Below, piece by piece: positions 17,279 to 27,043 of a stretch of DNA of 52,649 bases. The stretch comes from Nitrospinaceae bacterium. Lineage in GTDB: Bacteria > Nitrospinota > Nitrospinia > Nitrospinales > VA-1. The DNA is taken from positions 1 to 52,649 of the forward strand of contig JAJDAZ010000059.1 of the NCBI GenBank assembly GCA_029261595.1, in the 5' to 3' direction. Below the pieces are notes generated by a model, which worked only from the letters and a program-made list of their open reading frames with translations, did no database searches and was not told the origin of the DNA. The number at the start of each line of letters is the position of its first letter. The stretch's first letter is position 1. A program made the position numbers and the translations under genes.

Positions 17279-17806
17279 ATGCGCATTTACGGAAAATCGT
17301 TGTTTATACTTCAAATAGGAATCATTTTATTTGTTGGCTTTTTAGGCCTCTCTCAGGCATTTGCCGATGATAAGGCCGCCATCAAAAAAGGCGACAAAGT
17401 CAGTTTGCACTATACTGGCACGCTTGAAGATGGAAGCGTATTCGACACTTCGGAAAAGCGCAACGAGCCGTTAAAATTCACCGCAGGCTCCGGCCAGGTG
17501 ATTCCCGGGTTCGATAAGGCCGTGGTGGGGATGAAAAAGGGAGAGAAAAAGAAATTCACCCTTCAGCCCTCCGAAGCCTATGGCGACCGCAAGCCTGAAA
17601 TGACGCATACTGTACCGAGAAAACAATTGCCCCAGGATCATGAACCCAAACCCGGAATGATGCTGGTTATGGGGACCCCGCAGGGAAAACAGGTTCCCGC
17701 CGTCATCACCGAGGTGACCAAAGAAAATGTTACTTTGGATCTCAATCATCCTTTGGCGGGAAAAGTTTTGACCTTCGATATTAAAATTGTCGAGATTTCC
17801 CATTGA
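17279..17806 (+). CDS. Periplasmic FKBP-type peptidyl-prolyl isomerase
   Basis: 175 residues. A signal peptide (about 29 residues, ending SQAFA-D) is followed by an FKBP domain of the SlyD-like type: KGDKVSLHYTGTLEDGSVFDTSE, VIPGFDKAVVGMKKGEKKKF, an inserted flap (PRKQLPQDHEPKPGMMLV) and the C-terminal LDLNHPLAGKVLTFDIKIVEI. The His-rich metal-binding tail of E. coli SlyD is absent. It catalyses cis-trans isomerisation of Xaa-Pro bonds and acts as a folding helper, here in the periplasm. Start ATG follows GGGGAAA. It appears to be a single-gene unit, convergent with the M1 peptidase gene. Confidence 0.93.
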   Translation: MRIYGKSLFILQIGIILFVGFLGLSQAFADDKAAIKKGDKVSLHYTGTLEDGSVFDTSEKRNEPLKFTAGSGQVIPGFDKAVVGMKKGEKKKFTLQPSEAYGDRKPEMTHTVPRKQLPQDHEPKPGMMLVMGTPQGKQVPAVITEVTKENVTLDLNHPLAGKVLTFDIKIVEISH

Positions 17807-17984
17807 ACTTGAATCCCACCTGTTCCCGCAACGCGCCTCTCAAAGGTGAGGAAACCCGCTACGCGGGAGCAAAATTTTATTGATATTCTTGTGTCCTCAA
17901 GGGGTGGTTATGTTCACCAGCCCCGGAAGACCTGAAACCCATTGTTCGGCGTGAGCAATTTCCCCCCTCGCGGGAGCGAGGCGG
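17807..17984. repeat. Gap with CCCGCTACGCGGG short palindromes
   Basis: Contains CTCAAAGGTGAG and, next to it, CCCGCTACGCGGG (17855-17867), then CCCTCGCGGGAGCGAGG near 17965. The CCCGCnTAGCGGG-type core recurs near 39675. These hairpins lie between two convergent genes and may serve as terminators for either. Confidence 0.5.
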
Positions 17985-20168
17985 TCAGTCGGGCTTGTAG
18001 TCCACCAACGGGGCTTGGGGAGGAAGGGAATAGTCGCCGGGGTGAAAAACTTTCATCAGGCCGGAGGGTTGGAAAGGCCAGGCGCCTTTAAACTCGTTTT
18101 CAGGTTCATTTCCTTTGAAAACCAGAACCCCGTATTTTCCATAATGCGGTAATTTACGGATCAACCCTGGAATACTTTCGCCTGAGTGAGCGATTACCCA
18201 GGTGACCGAGCCTTCCCGGTTGCCCGGTCTTTGCAAGGTGAACACGAAACTGCGATCTTTCCAGGCAAAGGTTTTTCCTTGAATCACCACCCCGTCTGCT
18301 TGAATTTCCACGCCATAATTTTTCATTTGCGGTTTCAGGTGTCGGGCGTATTCGTTGGCACGGCCAAAAACCCAGAGACTGCCCTTGGGAACGGGGTTGG
18401 ATTTCGAGTCGTCGAATAAATGCCCCACCACCTGTCTGCCTTCCACGAGCTCCTGGGCGAACTGGTGATAGCCCATGAGGACATCCGGAAAATCTTCCTG
18501 GTTGGGCAATATCCTTGAGGGCAGAGAGGAACCGTAGGTCTGCCCGATGGAAGGAGGGACGTCTTTGCGATCCAGTTTTCGAAAAACCTCTGTGTAGGGG
18601 TCGATCATTACCTTGCCCGGCTCCCCCGGCAGGGAAAAGGAGGTTGTGAGAGTTTTTTCGGTCATGTCCAGTATCGTTATCTGCGGGACCGTGGCGCCTT
18701 TGGTCCAGATGGCCACTGGAAGTTTGAGCGGAAACGCCGGACCCGATTGCGTCTGCTGAACTTTGATTTGCAATTGATGCTCCCCGCCTGCAGTTGTATG
18801 AGTCGCGGATGCCAGTTCCAGCTCCGGGCCGCCCCTTCGATAAGTCCAATGCGCGAAGAAATTGGTGAGATCTTTATCCGACGCCGATTCAAACGCAACT
18901 CTAAGGTCGTCCAGACTGGCAAAGCGAAATTGTCGGTCCCGGTAAAATTCTCGCAAGGCCGCAAGAAAAGCTTCATCGCCCACCTGCAACCTCAGCATGT
19001 GGAGCATCATGAGCATTTTCCCGTATCCGATCGCCTGGGAGGCCATGCTGGTGCGCCATTTAAAATCAATCAAAGGTAAGTCATTGGACTCGTTGACATA
19101 GTTCAAAATTTTGATCAATTGCTGCAATCGATACTGATGGCCTCTGCCTTCCAGTTCCAGTAAAAGGTGATCCGATAGATAGGACGTCAGTCCTTCCGCC
19201 CAGTTCCCGCTGGAAGGGTCGATATAAGTGCTGTTGCCCCACCAGTTGTGCAAAATTTCGTGCGGATAGGACGTGTTCAGGATAAATGGAAAGCGGATGA
19301 TCCTCGACCCCATGAAGGTGAAGGAGGACATTCCATAACCGGTTTGTTGGGAATTTTCTACCAGGGCGAATTTTTCGAAAGGATAAGGGCCGATCAGTTT
19401 TTCATAGAAATCGAGATATTTTTTGGCCGCCGAAAAATATTTTTCTGCCAGTTCAGGTTCTGATTTCAACAGATAGGCGTGAAGCTGGATGTTGCCGTGA
19501 AGCGCTTGGAATTCTTCGAAGCGGTTGGCGATTAAAATAATATCTTCCATGGGTTGCGTGGATTCCCAAACGACATGAACGTCCTCCTTTTTTTTGGACT
19601 CCACCATTTTCTGGCCCTGACTCACCACTTTCCAACCGTCAGGATGGTTCACCGTGAGCTCAAAGGTCATGAGGTCGGGGGGGCCAGTTTCTTCCTGAGT
19701 TTGCGGATAGAAAAAACTCGCGCCGGAAAGGAAGACGCCATCGTCAGAATCGCCTGCGCCGTCGGGGTTTTGCGAATCAAAAATCTTGCCGCCATATTCA
19801 AATTCGATCGCTAAAAATTCGGGCCAGGGGAGTTCGGTGATTTTTCGAATCGAAACCTGGGTGATGGGAATTTTTCCTTCGGTGTCCAGTGTGGTTTTGG
19901 TCTCAATGATAAAATCCGTATTGTCGGGAATTATGATATGGCCCAGCCAGAAATTCCCGTGCAGGAATAGTTTCAGGACGAAATCGTTTTCCTCGACCAG
20001 GTGAACGGTCAGGACGTCCCGGATTTGTACGGATTTCCCGGTGGGGTCGAGTTTCACCGTCAGTTCGTGGTGGACCGGCCCCTCGAGGGAAAACGCAACG
20101 CCCGATAGAAAAAACAGGGACCCCAGCGCCCACAAGGTGATCCCGGATATGGCTTTAAGAAAGTTCAT
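17985..20168 (-). CDS. Exported M1-family metallopeptidase
   Basis: 727 residues from the ATG at 20168; a longer in-frame start would overlap the upstream gene, and this one gives a good signal peptide (ending GVAFS). The zinc site is present: HEILHNWWGN, then 18 residues later E within NWAEGLTSY. The usual GAMEN substrate loop is replaced by GYGMSSFTFMG, so N-terminal exopeptidase specificity is doubtful. The C-terminal 220 residues form an extra domain. It begins 1 nt after the NusG-II gene and the two form an operon. It probably acts on peptides or larger proteins in the periplasm. Confidence 0.85.
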   Translation of the reverse strand: MNFLKAISGITLWALGSLFFLSGVAFSLEGPVHHELTVKLDPTGKSVQIRDVLTVHLVEENDFVLKLFLHGNFWLGHIIIPDNTDFIIETKTTLDTEGKIPITQVSIRKITELPWPEFLAIEFEYGGKIFDSQNPDGAGDSDDGVFLSGASFFYPQTQEETGPPDLMTFELTVNHPDGWKVVSQGQKMVESKKKEDVHVVWESTQPMEDIILIANRFEEFQALHGNIQLHAYLLKSEPELAEKYFSAAKKYLDFYEKLIGPYPFEKFALVENSQQTGYGMSSFTFMGSRIIRFPFILNTSYPHEILHNWWGNSTYIDPSSGNWAEGLTSYLSDHLLLELEGRGHQYRLQQLIKILNYVNESNDLPLIDFKWRTSMASQAIGYGKMLMMLHMLRLQVGDEAFLAALREFYRDRQFRFASLDDLRVAFESASDKDLTNFFAHWTYRRGGPELELASATHTTAGGEHQLQIKVQQTQSGPAFPLKLPVAIWTKGATVPQITILDMTEKTLTTSFSLPGEPGKVMIDPYTEVFRKLDRKDVPPSIGQTYGSSLPSRILPNQEDFPDVLMGYHQFAQELVEGRQVVGHLFDDSKSNPVPKGSLWVFGRANEYARHLKPQMKNYGVEIQADGVVIQGKTFAWKDRSFVFTLQRPGNREGSVTWVIAHSGESIPGLIRKLPHYGKYGVLVFKGNEPENEFKGAWPFQPSGLMKVFHPGDYSLPPQAPLVDYKPD

Positions 20169-20169
20169 T

Positions 20170-20535
20170 TTATCCAACGATTGCGTCCACTCCCCGTTGT
20201 TGTTTTCCAAGCACCCGCACAATGACCCGGTTGGGAATGCAGGCGATCAACCGGTCGGCGAATCGGATGTCGCCGGCTTTGATGCAGATTTTATTATTGC
20301 AGGGGGAATGACGAATGCGGGCCTTTCCATTGGCGATTTCCACCTTCGTGACCCCGAGCCTGCCCGTGACGGGAATCACCCGGTCTTGGGAAAGCCGATG
20401 CCGGGAAACTTCCTGCTGGTTCACCTCGATCACCACCCAATCCCCCTTTGTCCCGGTCTTCATGGTTGAAAAGAGCAGAACGATGATGAGAATGAAACAT
20501 CCGATCAGAATTTTATCGCCCAGAGTGGCGCGCAT
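20170..20535 (-). CDS. NusG domain II-containing protein
   Basis: 121 residues. One N-terminal membrane segment (ILIGCFILIIVLLFS) is followed by a NusG-II domain (PF07009-like): WVVIEVNQQEV, VTKVEIANGKARIRHSPCNNKICIKAGDI and IACIPNRVIVRVLG, with a PCNNKIC Cys pair. These small membrane-anchored proteins are common in diderms and Firmicutes, often beside thiamine-type or quinone-related genes; their role is unsettled. This one is directly upstream of the M1 peptidase with a 1-nt gap. A 20-30-nt A+G-rich stretch carries its ribosome-binding site. Confidence 0.85.
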   Translation of the reverse strand: MRATLGDKILIGCFILIIVLLFSTMKTGTKGDWVVIEVNQQEVSRHRLSQDRVIPVTGRLGVTKVEIANGKARIRHSPCNNKICIKAGDIRFADRLIACIPNRVIVRVLGKQQRGVDAIVG

Positions 20536-20697
20536 CGTTCACTCCTTTTCGCCCCACTAGGTGGGGAGGAATCTTAAAGCTCCGTTCGCTACGATCACGA
20601 GCCTCAAAAAACTATAAATTCATTGCAACAAAATATTGGGTCCAGCGTCCTGGCTGGCCAGCGGCATGCTGGTTATTATAGCGAAAAATAGGGGGGA

Positions 20698-22833
20698 TCA
20701 GATGATATTCATCAGATTGAGTTTGTCTCCCAGGTAACTTTGCATGGCTTGCCTGAGGTTCTGGTGCTGTGGGTCTTTCAGGCCGGGGTCGCGGTCGAGC
20801 AGGGAAAAGGCTTCTTTTCTCGCCGATTCGAGGATCTTGATATCGCGGATCAGGTTGGCCACCCGAAGGATCGGCATGCCGGATTGCCGGGTTCCCATAA
20901 AATCTCCCGGACCCCTTATTTTGAGGTCTTCCTCTGCGATCACAAAACCGTCGTTGGATTTTTGTATGGCTTCCAGACGCGCTTTTCCATCTTCGGAAAC
21001 AGAAGAGTAGGCGATCAACAGACATTGAGAGGCGTGCTGGCCCCGTCCCACCCGACCGCGAAGCTGGTGGAGTTGGGACAGGCCGAACCGTTCGGCGTGT
21101 TCGATAATCATCAAGGTGGCGTTTGGTACGTCGATGCCCACTTCGATGACGGTGGTGGCTACCAAAACGTCGATCTTTTTCGCCAGGAAATCCGTCATGA
21201 TCTGCTGGCGTTCCTCCTTTTTCATTTTTCCGTGAATCAACTGAATCTTCAAATCGGGGAACAACTGGTTTTGCAGGTATTCCTGCACCTCAATTGCTGT
21301 TTTAAGATCCAGGGTCTCGGACTCCTCAATCAGGGGGCAGACCACAAACGCCTGTCTTCCCTGTTCCGCCTCGGCGCGTAAGAGGGCATAAGCCTGATCC
21401 CGTTTGGGCTCATAAAATATTCTGGTGGCGATGGGTTGTCTGCCGGGGGGGAACTCGTCCAGAAAAGAGACATCCATTTCTCCGTATAAGGTCAGGGCGA
21501 GCGATCGGGGGATGGGAGTCGCCGTCATGACCAGGATATGCGGATGACCGCCTTTTTTGCCGATGGCTTCCCGCTGTAATACTCCGAACCGGTGTTGTTC
21601 GTCGATCACCGCCAGCCCCAGGTTTTTAAATTCGATGCCTTTTTGAATCAGGGCATGGGTGCCGATGACGATGTCCACGTTTCCTTCCTGAATATTTTGT
21701 TGAATGCGTTTTTTTTCCTTGGCGGGCAGGGCGCTGGTCACAAGCTCTATGGAAACCCCCAATGCCTCGCAATGGGGCTTGATATTGAGGAAGTGTTGCT
21801 CCGCCAAAATCTCAGTCGGCACCATCAATGCGCACTGGGTTTTGTTTTCCACTGCGGTTAAAAGACAGATCAGAGCGACCACGGTTTTTCCGCTTCCGAC
21901 ATCGCCCTGAATCAAGCGGTTCATGGGTTTGTCCTGCTCCAGATCGTCCATGATTTCTCCCAGAATCCTTTTCTGCGCCTGGGTGAGTTCAAACTTCAGG
22001 AGTTTTATGAATTTCCCGATCAGGGGGCCGCGGGTTTTCATTGCCCTTCCAGGACCTTTGGTTTTAGGAACCAGTTTCTTTTTAAAAGCCAGCCCCACCT
22101 GGATGAGAAAAAATTCCTCGAAGATCAGCCGCTTTTGTGCGGGCGTGCGAAAATGGTCCAGGTCCTTTACCGGGAGGTCGTTTGTCGGCAAGTGGACCTG
22201 TTTGAGCGCCTCGCTTCGGGAAGGGAATTGGTGGCGACGGATGATTTCATCCGGCAGGATTTCCTGCAACAAATTGGCATGGGTCTCGACCACCCTGCTC
22301 AGGATTCCCCGCAGGGTTTTTAAATGCAGACCCTCGGTGCTGTGGTAAACCGGGATGAGTTTTCCAATTTCCGGAGTTTCGTTTTCTTTTAAAGATATAA
22401 CTTCCATATCCGGATGAGTGACTTCAAGTCTTTTCCCCTGATAGCGGCTGATTTCCGGTTTGCCCGAAACGATGACCCTGGCCCCAATGGGGTATTTCTC
22501 GACCATGTAAAGTTCGCGGAAGCGGAACCATTTGGCGGGGATGGTTCCCGTTTCATCTTCAATTTGTATCTCAAGGATCTTTTTTCTTCGGCCAATGCGT
22601 TGCGTGTCCGCGACGACGATTTCCCCGGTGAAGGTGACCCTTTCTCCGGGGACAAGATCGGCAATTTTTTTCACCAGGGTGCGGTCCTCGTAACGGAAGG
22701 GGAGAAAGAACAGACAATCCTCGATCGACTTGATGCCCAGTTTGTCTAACACGAAGGCTCTTTTAGGACCGACTCCCTTGATGTACTGGAGGGCATCTTC
22801 CAGCGAGTATTTTTTTTGCGGGCTGGGCTTCAT
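20698..22833 (-). CDS. recG: ATP-dependent DNA helicase RecG
   Basis: 711 residues, normal for the family. The N-terminal wedge/OB domain (SIEDCLFFLPFRYEDRT...GERVTFTGEIV) binds branched DNA. The superfamily 2 motor shows GDVGSGKTVVA (Walker A), VIDEQHRFGV (DEQH-type motif II), VMTATPIPRSLAL (motif III) and HQLRGRVGRGQ (motif VI). RecG reverses stalled replication forks and processes Holliday junctions. Ends QSYLGDKLNLMNII. It is followed on the same strand by nothing close. Confidence 0.97.
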   Translation of the reverse strand: MKPSPQKKYSLEDALQYIKGVGPKRAFVLDKLGIKSIEDCLFFLPFRYEDRTLVKKIADLVPGERVTFTGEIVVADTQRIGRRKKILEIQIEDETGTIPAKWFRFRELYMVEKYPIGARVIVSGKPEISRYQGKRLEVTHPDMEVISLKENETPEIGKLIPVYHSTEGLHLKTLRGILSRVVETHANLLQEILPDEIIRRHQFPSRSEALKQVHLPTNDLPVKDLDHFRTPAQKRLIFEEFFLIQVGLAFKKKLVPKTKGPGRAMKTRGPLIGKFIKLLKFELTQAQKRILGEIMDDLEQDKPMNRLIQGDVGSGKTVVALICLLTAVENKTQCALMVPTEILAEQHFLNIKPHCEALGVSIELVTSALPAKEKKRIQQNIQEGNVDIVIGTHALIQKGIEFKNLGLAVIDEQHRFGVLQREAIGKKGGHPHILVMTATPIPRSLALTLYGEMDVSFLDEFPPGRQPIATRIFYEPKRDQAYALLRAEAEQGRQAFVVCPLIEESETLDLKTAIEVQEYLQNQLFPDLKIQLIHGKMKKEERQQIMTDFLAKKIDVLVATTVIEVGIDVPNATLMIIEHAERFGLSQLHQLRGRVGRGQHASQCLLIAYSSVSEDGKARLEAIQKSNDGFVIAEEDLKIRGPGDFMGTRQSGMPILRVANLIRDIKILESARKEAFSLLDRDPGLKDPQHQNLRQAMQSYLGDKLNLMNII

Positions 22834-23113
22834 TACGCGGAATTAGAACCGATGTCAGGGGTTACCCGGTTGATAGGGTCGTCTTATTATATTCTTAATA
22901 AACGGGGCCAACCTAAGCTTCTTCAGGGACAAAATCATCATCATAATAATATTAACCGGGGAAACCAAGGGAAGAATATTGACATGACAGGGGAAAGCAA
23001 AGTATTCTTATTATGAGATAGACTATCCCTATTACGGTTAGAAGTTCACAAGTATATTGTTTTTAACCATTTAATATTTTTTTGCTGTTCCCGACAGCCA
23101 GAAAATTACGGGT

Positions 23114-25354
23114 ATGTTGCGAATTCAGGATCTGACAGATGCGGTTTTAGAATATCATCCAGAAGCGGATGTGGATGTGATTCTGGACGCTTACCTTTAT
23201 TCAGCGAAAGCCCATAGAGGCCAAAGCCGAAAGTCGGGAGAAGCCTATATCTCCCATCCCATAGAGGTCGCCTACAACCTGACGCGGTTGAAAATGGATG
23301 AGCAGACCGTGGCCGCAGGGCTGTTGCACGATACCATAGAAGACACCCTCTCCACTCCCGAAGAAATCAAAGACCTGTTCGGCGACGAAATCTATCAACT
23401 GGTGGATGGCGTCACCAAAATCAGCAAGATGGAATTCTCCAGCCGGGAGGAAAATCAGGCGGAAAACTACCGCAAGATGATCCTTGCAATGGCCCGCGAC
23501 ATCCGGGTGATCCTGATCAAACTCGCCGACCGCGCCCACAATCTCCAAACCCTTGGGTCCCTGTCCGAAGAACGGCAACGCCGGATCGCCCGCGAAACGA
23601 TGGATATTTTTGCTCCCCTGGCTAATCGGCTGGGCATCGGCTGGTTGAGGTCGGAATTGGAAAATGGCGCCTTCAAATACCTTTACCCCAATGAATATTC
23701 GGTGATAGTGGAAAAAGTGGCGAAAGACAAGGACCAAAGGGCCCTTTACGTCGACAATGCCTGCGACATAATAAATAAGGAACTCAGTGAGTCCGGGTTG
23801 GTTGGGGATGTTGCGGGGAGATCCAAGCATATTTACAGCATTCACCAGAAAATGGTGACCCAGAAAATCGGTTTTGAGGATGTTTATGACCTCATCGGAG
23901 TTCGGGTGCTGACGAATTCTGTGAAGGATTGCTATGCTGTATTGGGGCTGGTCCATTCGTTATGGAAACCCATTCCCGGCAAGTTCAAGGATTACATTGC
24001 CATGCCCAAGCCCAACAGGTACAAATCCCTTCACACCACCGTGATCGGACCTAAAGGGGGCCGCGTCGAAGTGCAGATCCGTACCCATGAGATGCACAGT
24101 GTTTGCGAAGAAGGGATTGCCGCCCACTGGCAGTACAAGGAGCAGGTCGGAGGGAAAAAGGAAAAAAAAGAAAATCAGTTGCAGTGGGTTCGTCACTTGC
24201 TGGAGCATCAGCAGGACCTGAAAAACCCCAAGGAATTTTTGAACGCCTTCAAGGTCAACCTGTTTTCCCACGAAGTGTATGTGTTTTCACCCAATGGCGA
24301 TGTGTATGCCCTGCCGCATGGAGCGACGCCTGTGGACTTCGCCTATGCCGTGCACACGGACATTGGCGATCATTGCCAGAGAGCCAAAGTGGATGGCAAA
24401 ATCGTGCCTCTCAGGTTCAAACTCAGGAATGGCAACCGGGTCGAGATCGTAACTTCAAAAAATATATTTCCCAATCGGGATTGGCTGGCCTCTGTCAAGA
24501 CCTCCAAAGCCAGGAGCCGAATTTCCAACCACATCAACAGCCAGGAGCGGGATCAAACCCTGGGCCTGGGGCGCGAACTGCTGGAAAAGGAAATACGCGA
24601 TCACGATTGTTCACCGGCAACGATACTGAAGGGAAAAGTTCTGGAAGAGGCGATTCACGCCTGCGGGTACAATTCCCTAGACAACCTGCTGATCGGGATT
24701 GGAGTCGGTAAAGTATCCGTCCACTCGTTTGTTAACAAACTTCTCCCCAAAGACAAACAGAGGAAGGAACCCTCCAGTAATATAAAGCTGAAAGATAAAG
24801 CACCGAAAAAGACCCGGGAAAGCGCGATCAAGGTCAAATGTTTTAACGATGACATTCTCCTGCGTGTGGGCAAATGCTGCAATCCACTCCCTGGAGATCC
24901 CATTTTCGGTTACATCACCCGTGGCCGGGGGGTGACGGTTCACCATATCGACTGTCCCGGCATCCGGGAACTGGGCGAAGAGTCCGAACGGCTGGTGGAG
25001 GTGGAGTGGGAAACCGGTCAGAAAACCATTTACCCGACCAAAATTTCAATCGTCACCGAAGACAAACCCGGCTTGCTGGCCAGTATCAGCAACGTCCTCG
25101 CGGAATGCGAAATCAACATCATTAAGGCGAATGTACAGCAGGGGTCCCACAAGAGGGCGTTCTTCGATCTCTCCATCGAAATCGAGGATCTGGCTCAACT
25201 CAACCGGACCCTGGATAAAGTCCAGAAGGTGGAAGGAGTCATTCTAGTGGAAAGAGTCAAGGAGTATAAAAAGAAGAGCCTGAACAGGGAATCCGGGGAA
25301 GATGAGGGGGCAGGCGCAACGGCGCCTCAAGACCTGGAACTCAGGGTCAATTAG
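23114..25354 (+). CDS. rsh: Bifunctional (p)ppGpp synthetase/hydrolase
   Basis: 746 residues with the full RelA/SpoT order. HD hydrolase domain: YISHPIEVAYNL and GLLHDTIEDT keep the HD residues, so hydrolase activity is expected. Synthetase domain: MPKPNRYKSLHTTVIGPKG with the catalytic region VQIRTHEMH. TGS domain: VYVFSPNGDVYALPHGATPVDFAYAVH. Zinc-finger-like and ACT domains: VRVGKCCNPLPGDPIFGYITRGRGVTVHH and KPGLLASISNVLAE. The gene controls the stringent response. It ends 1 nt before convergent rpmB. Confidence 0.97.
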   Translation: MLRIQDLTDAVLEYHPEADVDVILDAYLYSAKAHRGQSRKSGEAYISHPIEVAYNLTRLKMDEQTVAAGLLHDTIEDTLSTPEEIKDLFGDEIYQLVDGVTKISKMEFSSREENQAENYRKMILAMARDIRVILIKLADRAHNLQTLGSLSEERQRRIARETMDIFAPLANRLGIGWLRSELENGAFKYLYPNEYSVIVEKVAKDKDQRALYVDNACDIINKELSESGLVGDVAGRSKHIYSIHQKMVTQKIGFEDVYDLIGVRVLTNSVKDCYAVLGLVHSLWKPIPGKFKDYIAMPKPNRYKSLHTTVIGPKGGRVEVQIRTHEMHSVCEEGIAAHWQYKEQVGGKKEKKENQLQWVRHLLEHQQDLKNPKEFLNAFKVNLFSHEVYVFSPNGDVYALPHGATPVDFAYAVHTDIGDHCQRAKVDGKIVPLRFKLRNGNRVEIVTSKNIFPNRDWLASVKTSKARSRISNHINSQERDQTLGLGRELLEKEIRDHDCSPATILKGKVLEEAIHACGYNSLDNLLIGIGVGKVSVHSFVNKLLPKDKQRKEPSSNIKLKDKAPKKTRESAIKVKCFNDDILLRVGKCCNPLPGDPIFGYITRGRGVTVHHIDCPGIRELGEESERLVEVEWETGQKTIYPTKISIVTEDKPGLLASISNVLAECEINIIKANVQQGSHKRAFFDLSIEIEDLAQLNRTLDKVQKVEGVILVERVKEYKKKSLNRESGEDEGAGATAPQDLELRVN

Positions 25355-25355
25355 A

Positions 25356-25547
25356 TCAACCGGCTTTCGCGACTTTCCCGGCCTTCAAGCAACGCGTGCA
25401 GACTTTCATCGTTCGGATAGCCCCTTCATAGACCACCCGCAGTTTTTTCAGATTGGGTTCCCACCGGCGACGGGTTTTATTATTGGCGTGGCTCACATTG
25501 TTGCCGTACATGGGGCCTTTGTCGCACACATCACACCGCTTGGACAT
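25356..25547 (-). CDS. rpmB: Ribosomal protein bL28, zinc-ribbon form
   Basis: 63 residues. Starts [20 protein letters not shown] and ends [14 protein letters not shown]. The CDVC and CTRC pairs mark the C+ (zinc-binding) form of bL28. Start ATG at 25547 is preceded by GGAGT; a longer frame reaching 25601 exists but would begin in the leader. It is convergent with rsh, with only 1 nt between the two stops. Confidence 0.96.
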   Translation of the reverse strand: MSKRCDVCDKGPMYGNNVSHANNKTRRRWEPNLKKLRVVYEGAIRTMKVCTRCLKAGKVAKAG

Positions 25548-25640
25548 CGTTGAACACTCCTTGCAAAAAACGTTGTTTTGAAAAAATTTAGATGCTAACA
25601 TACCTTATCAAATGGGGCAAGTCAATTGGTCCAGCGGGCT

Positions 25641-25868
25641 ATGATCATAAAAAAAGACACTAAAATCAACGAAATAATCAGTGCCCACCCCGAAGCGGTG
25701 AGGTTTTTCGCCGATTTGAACATGAGTTGCAGTCAGTGCTTTGCGGTGAATTTCGACACCCTCGAAAATGGCGCCCTCATGCACGACATGGACGCCAATC
25801 AGCTGATTGACAAACTCAACCTGTTTCTTTCCACTCTTCCGGCTCCCATCACCGCATACCCGAAATAA
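25641..25868 (+). CDS. DUF1858-domain protein
   Basis: 75 residues from the ATG at 25641. MIIKKDTKINEIISAHPEAV, then MSCSQCFAVNFDTLENGALMH matches the DUF1858 module (as in the N-terminus of ScdA/YtfE and in many hybrid-cluster neighbourhoods), with the CxxC of the family. These small proteins are linked to iron-sulfur or redox repair, but their biochemistry is uncertain. Confidence 0.82.
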   Translation: MIIKKDTKINEIISAHPEAVRFFADLNMSCSQCFAVNFDTLENGALMHDMDANQLIDKLNLFLSTLPAPITAYPK

Positions 25869-26412
25869 TTTCCTTTGAACGGTGGTTCTTCATCTAGGGA
25901 ACTAGTTTGCTCAGCCGTTCCAGTTCAAATCAACAAAAATGCCCTAATTTAATATTAAATTTCAAATAATTTAAAGAAAATATTTGGATATACCCCAAAT
26001 ATGTTTTTCACCTCATCCGAAAGTTAGATTTACAGTCAGAAACTCTCTCCCGGTCGATCAACCACCATCCGCGCCATTTATTTATTTTAAAAACAAACGC
26101 GGAGGACGAACTTGCTCACGCCCGCAACGCGGGGAGGAAAATAGGGGATAGCGCTCGCTATACCCCTACGGGGCATGAAGGCAAAGGTCGAATATCACAT
26201 GTTTACGAGCCCCAGGGGAAAATGTCAGGATCAAAAATTCTCCACGATGGAGGATTCACAGTCGGCCATAAACCCATCGTACGTCAAAATCTGGTCCAGC
26301 CCTAGGCTGGTCGTGTGTTGTCTATTGATGTATCAGGAGACTGTTACTGCTGGATATTATGCGGCGAGTGCTATGCCCGGAAGGGCGCATATTAAGGGGG
26401 GCTTGTTAGAAA
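25869..26412. other. 544-bp gap with palindromes and a dispersed repeat
   Basis: An A+T-rich stretch (25940-26020) is followed by GC hairpins. TAGGGGATAGCG and CGCTATACCCCTA near 26142-26168 nearly mirror each other (one bulged A). A 40-nt repeat at 26160-26199 is 37/40 identical to the reverse complement of 49436-49475. Short frames exist in the gap, but none has a ribosome-binding site or family-like product. Confidence 0.65.
26160..26199 (-). repeat. Dispersed 40-nt repeat, copy 1
   Basis: Read on the minus strand it is TGTGATATTCGACCTTTGCC followed by TTCATGCCCCGTAGGGGTAT. The copy at 49436-49475 (plus strand) differs at 3 of 40 positions. Confidence 0.85.
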
Positions 26413-26718
26413 TCAGGCCTGGGTGATGATATCTTTTAAAACACTGCCTGCAACTTCGAGAGGATCAATTTTGTAAGATTTGTCGGCGATTTGAGCTTTG
26501 ATGCGCTCCACCTTTTCCGCCCGGACAGTTTCGGGTTCGGCTTTTACGGCATTGATGGCATTTTGCAGTGAAACGGCTTCTGAGGACAAGGCGGTCTTGT
26601 CCGAACCTTGCGTGGAACCAGCTGAGGAGGTACTACTATCCCCTTTGGCTGGTGGGGGATTGTTCCCAACCTTGACCTTATTCTGAATGAGTTTATTTTT
26701 TATTTCAGGAATTTCCAT
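26413..26718 (-). CDS. flgM: Anti-sigma-28 factor FlgM
   Basis: 101 residues from the ATG at 26718, preceded by GAGGAG. A disordered N-terminal half (Gly/Ser/Pro-rich) is followed by the FlgM core: DKTALSSEAV then VRAEKVERIKAQIADKSYKIDPLEVAGSVLKDI. FlgM binds FliA (sigma-28) and holds back late flagellar genes until the hook is complete, when FlgM is exported. No other flagellar gene lies in the window, so it is an orphan or a far-flung member of the regulon. Overlapping palindromes just upstream may be its control site. Confidence 0.87.
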   Translation of the reverse strand: MEIPEIKNKLIQNKVKVGNNPPPAKGDSSTSSAGSTQGSDKTALSSEAVSLQNAINAVKAEPETVRAEKVERIKAQIADKSYKIDPLEVAGSVLKDIITQA

Positions 26719-26752
26719 CGCTTGGCTCCTCAACTGCTGATGCTAAAAACCC

Positions 26753-26788
26753 GGTTTCAATAGATAATTGAAACCTTGTATACAAGGT
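26753..26788. promoter_or_regulatory. Two overlapping perfect palindromes upstream of flgM
   Basis: GGTTTCAAT agata ATTGAAACC (26753-26775) overlaps ACCTTGTATACAAGGT (26773-26788). The sites start 35 bp upstream of the flgM ATG and lie in a 175-bp gap between divergent genes. They could be protein-binding operators or alternative RNA hairpins. Confidence 0.5.
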
Positions 26789-27043
26789 CTATCGTCCATT
26801 TCAGGGGAAACTTTAGACCCGCCTGTAAAAATTCATTGAAATTTTTTCTTGGATATTGCTTAAAATATCAACAAATTAGGCCTTTGTCAAGGGTTGGAAG
26901 GTTTGCTCCCGGTTGGGTATAATACGGATAATCAAGGGATTTGGCCGAAGTTACTATCTTCAGGGCGATTTTTTGCGGTAATATGGAAATTTAACCCTGG
27001 AAACAGGCTTAATAACCTGAGCTGTCGCCATCGAATGGAAAGT

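Noticed and set aside
26175..26426. Plus-strand frame in the gap before flgM
   Set aside because: Begins inside the 40-nt repeat, no ribosome-binding site, product not protein-like.
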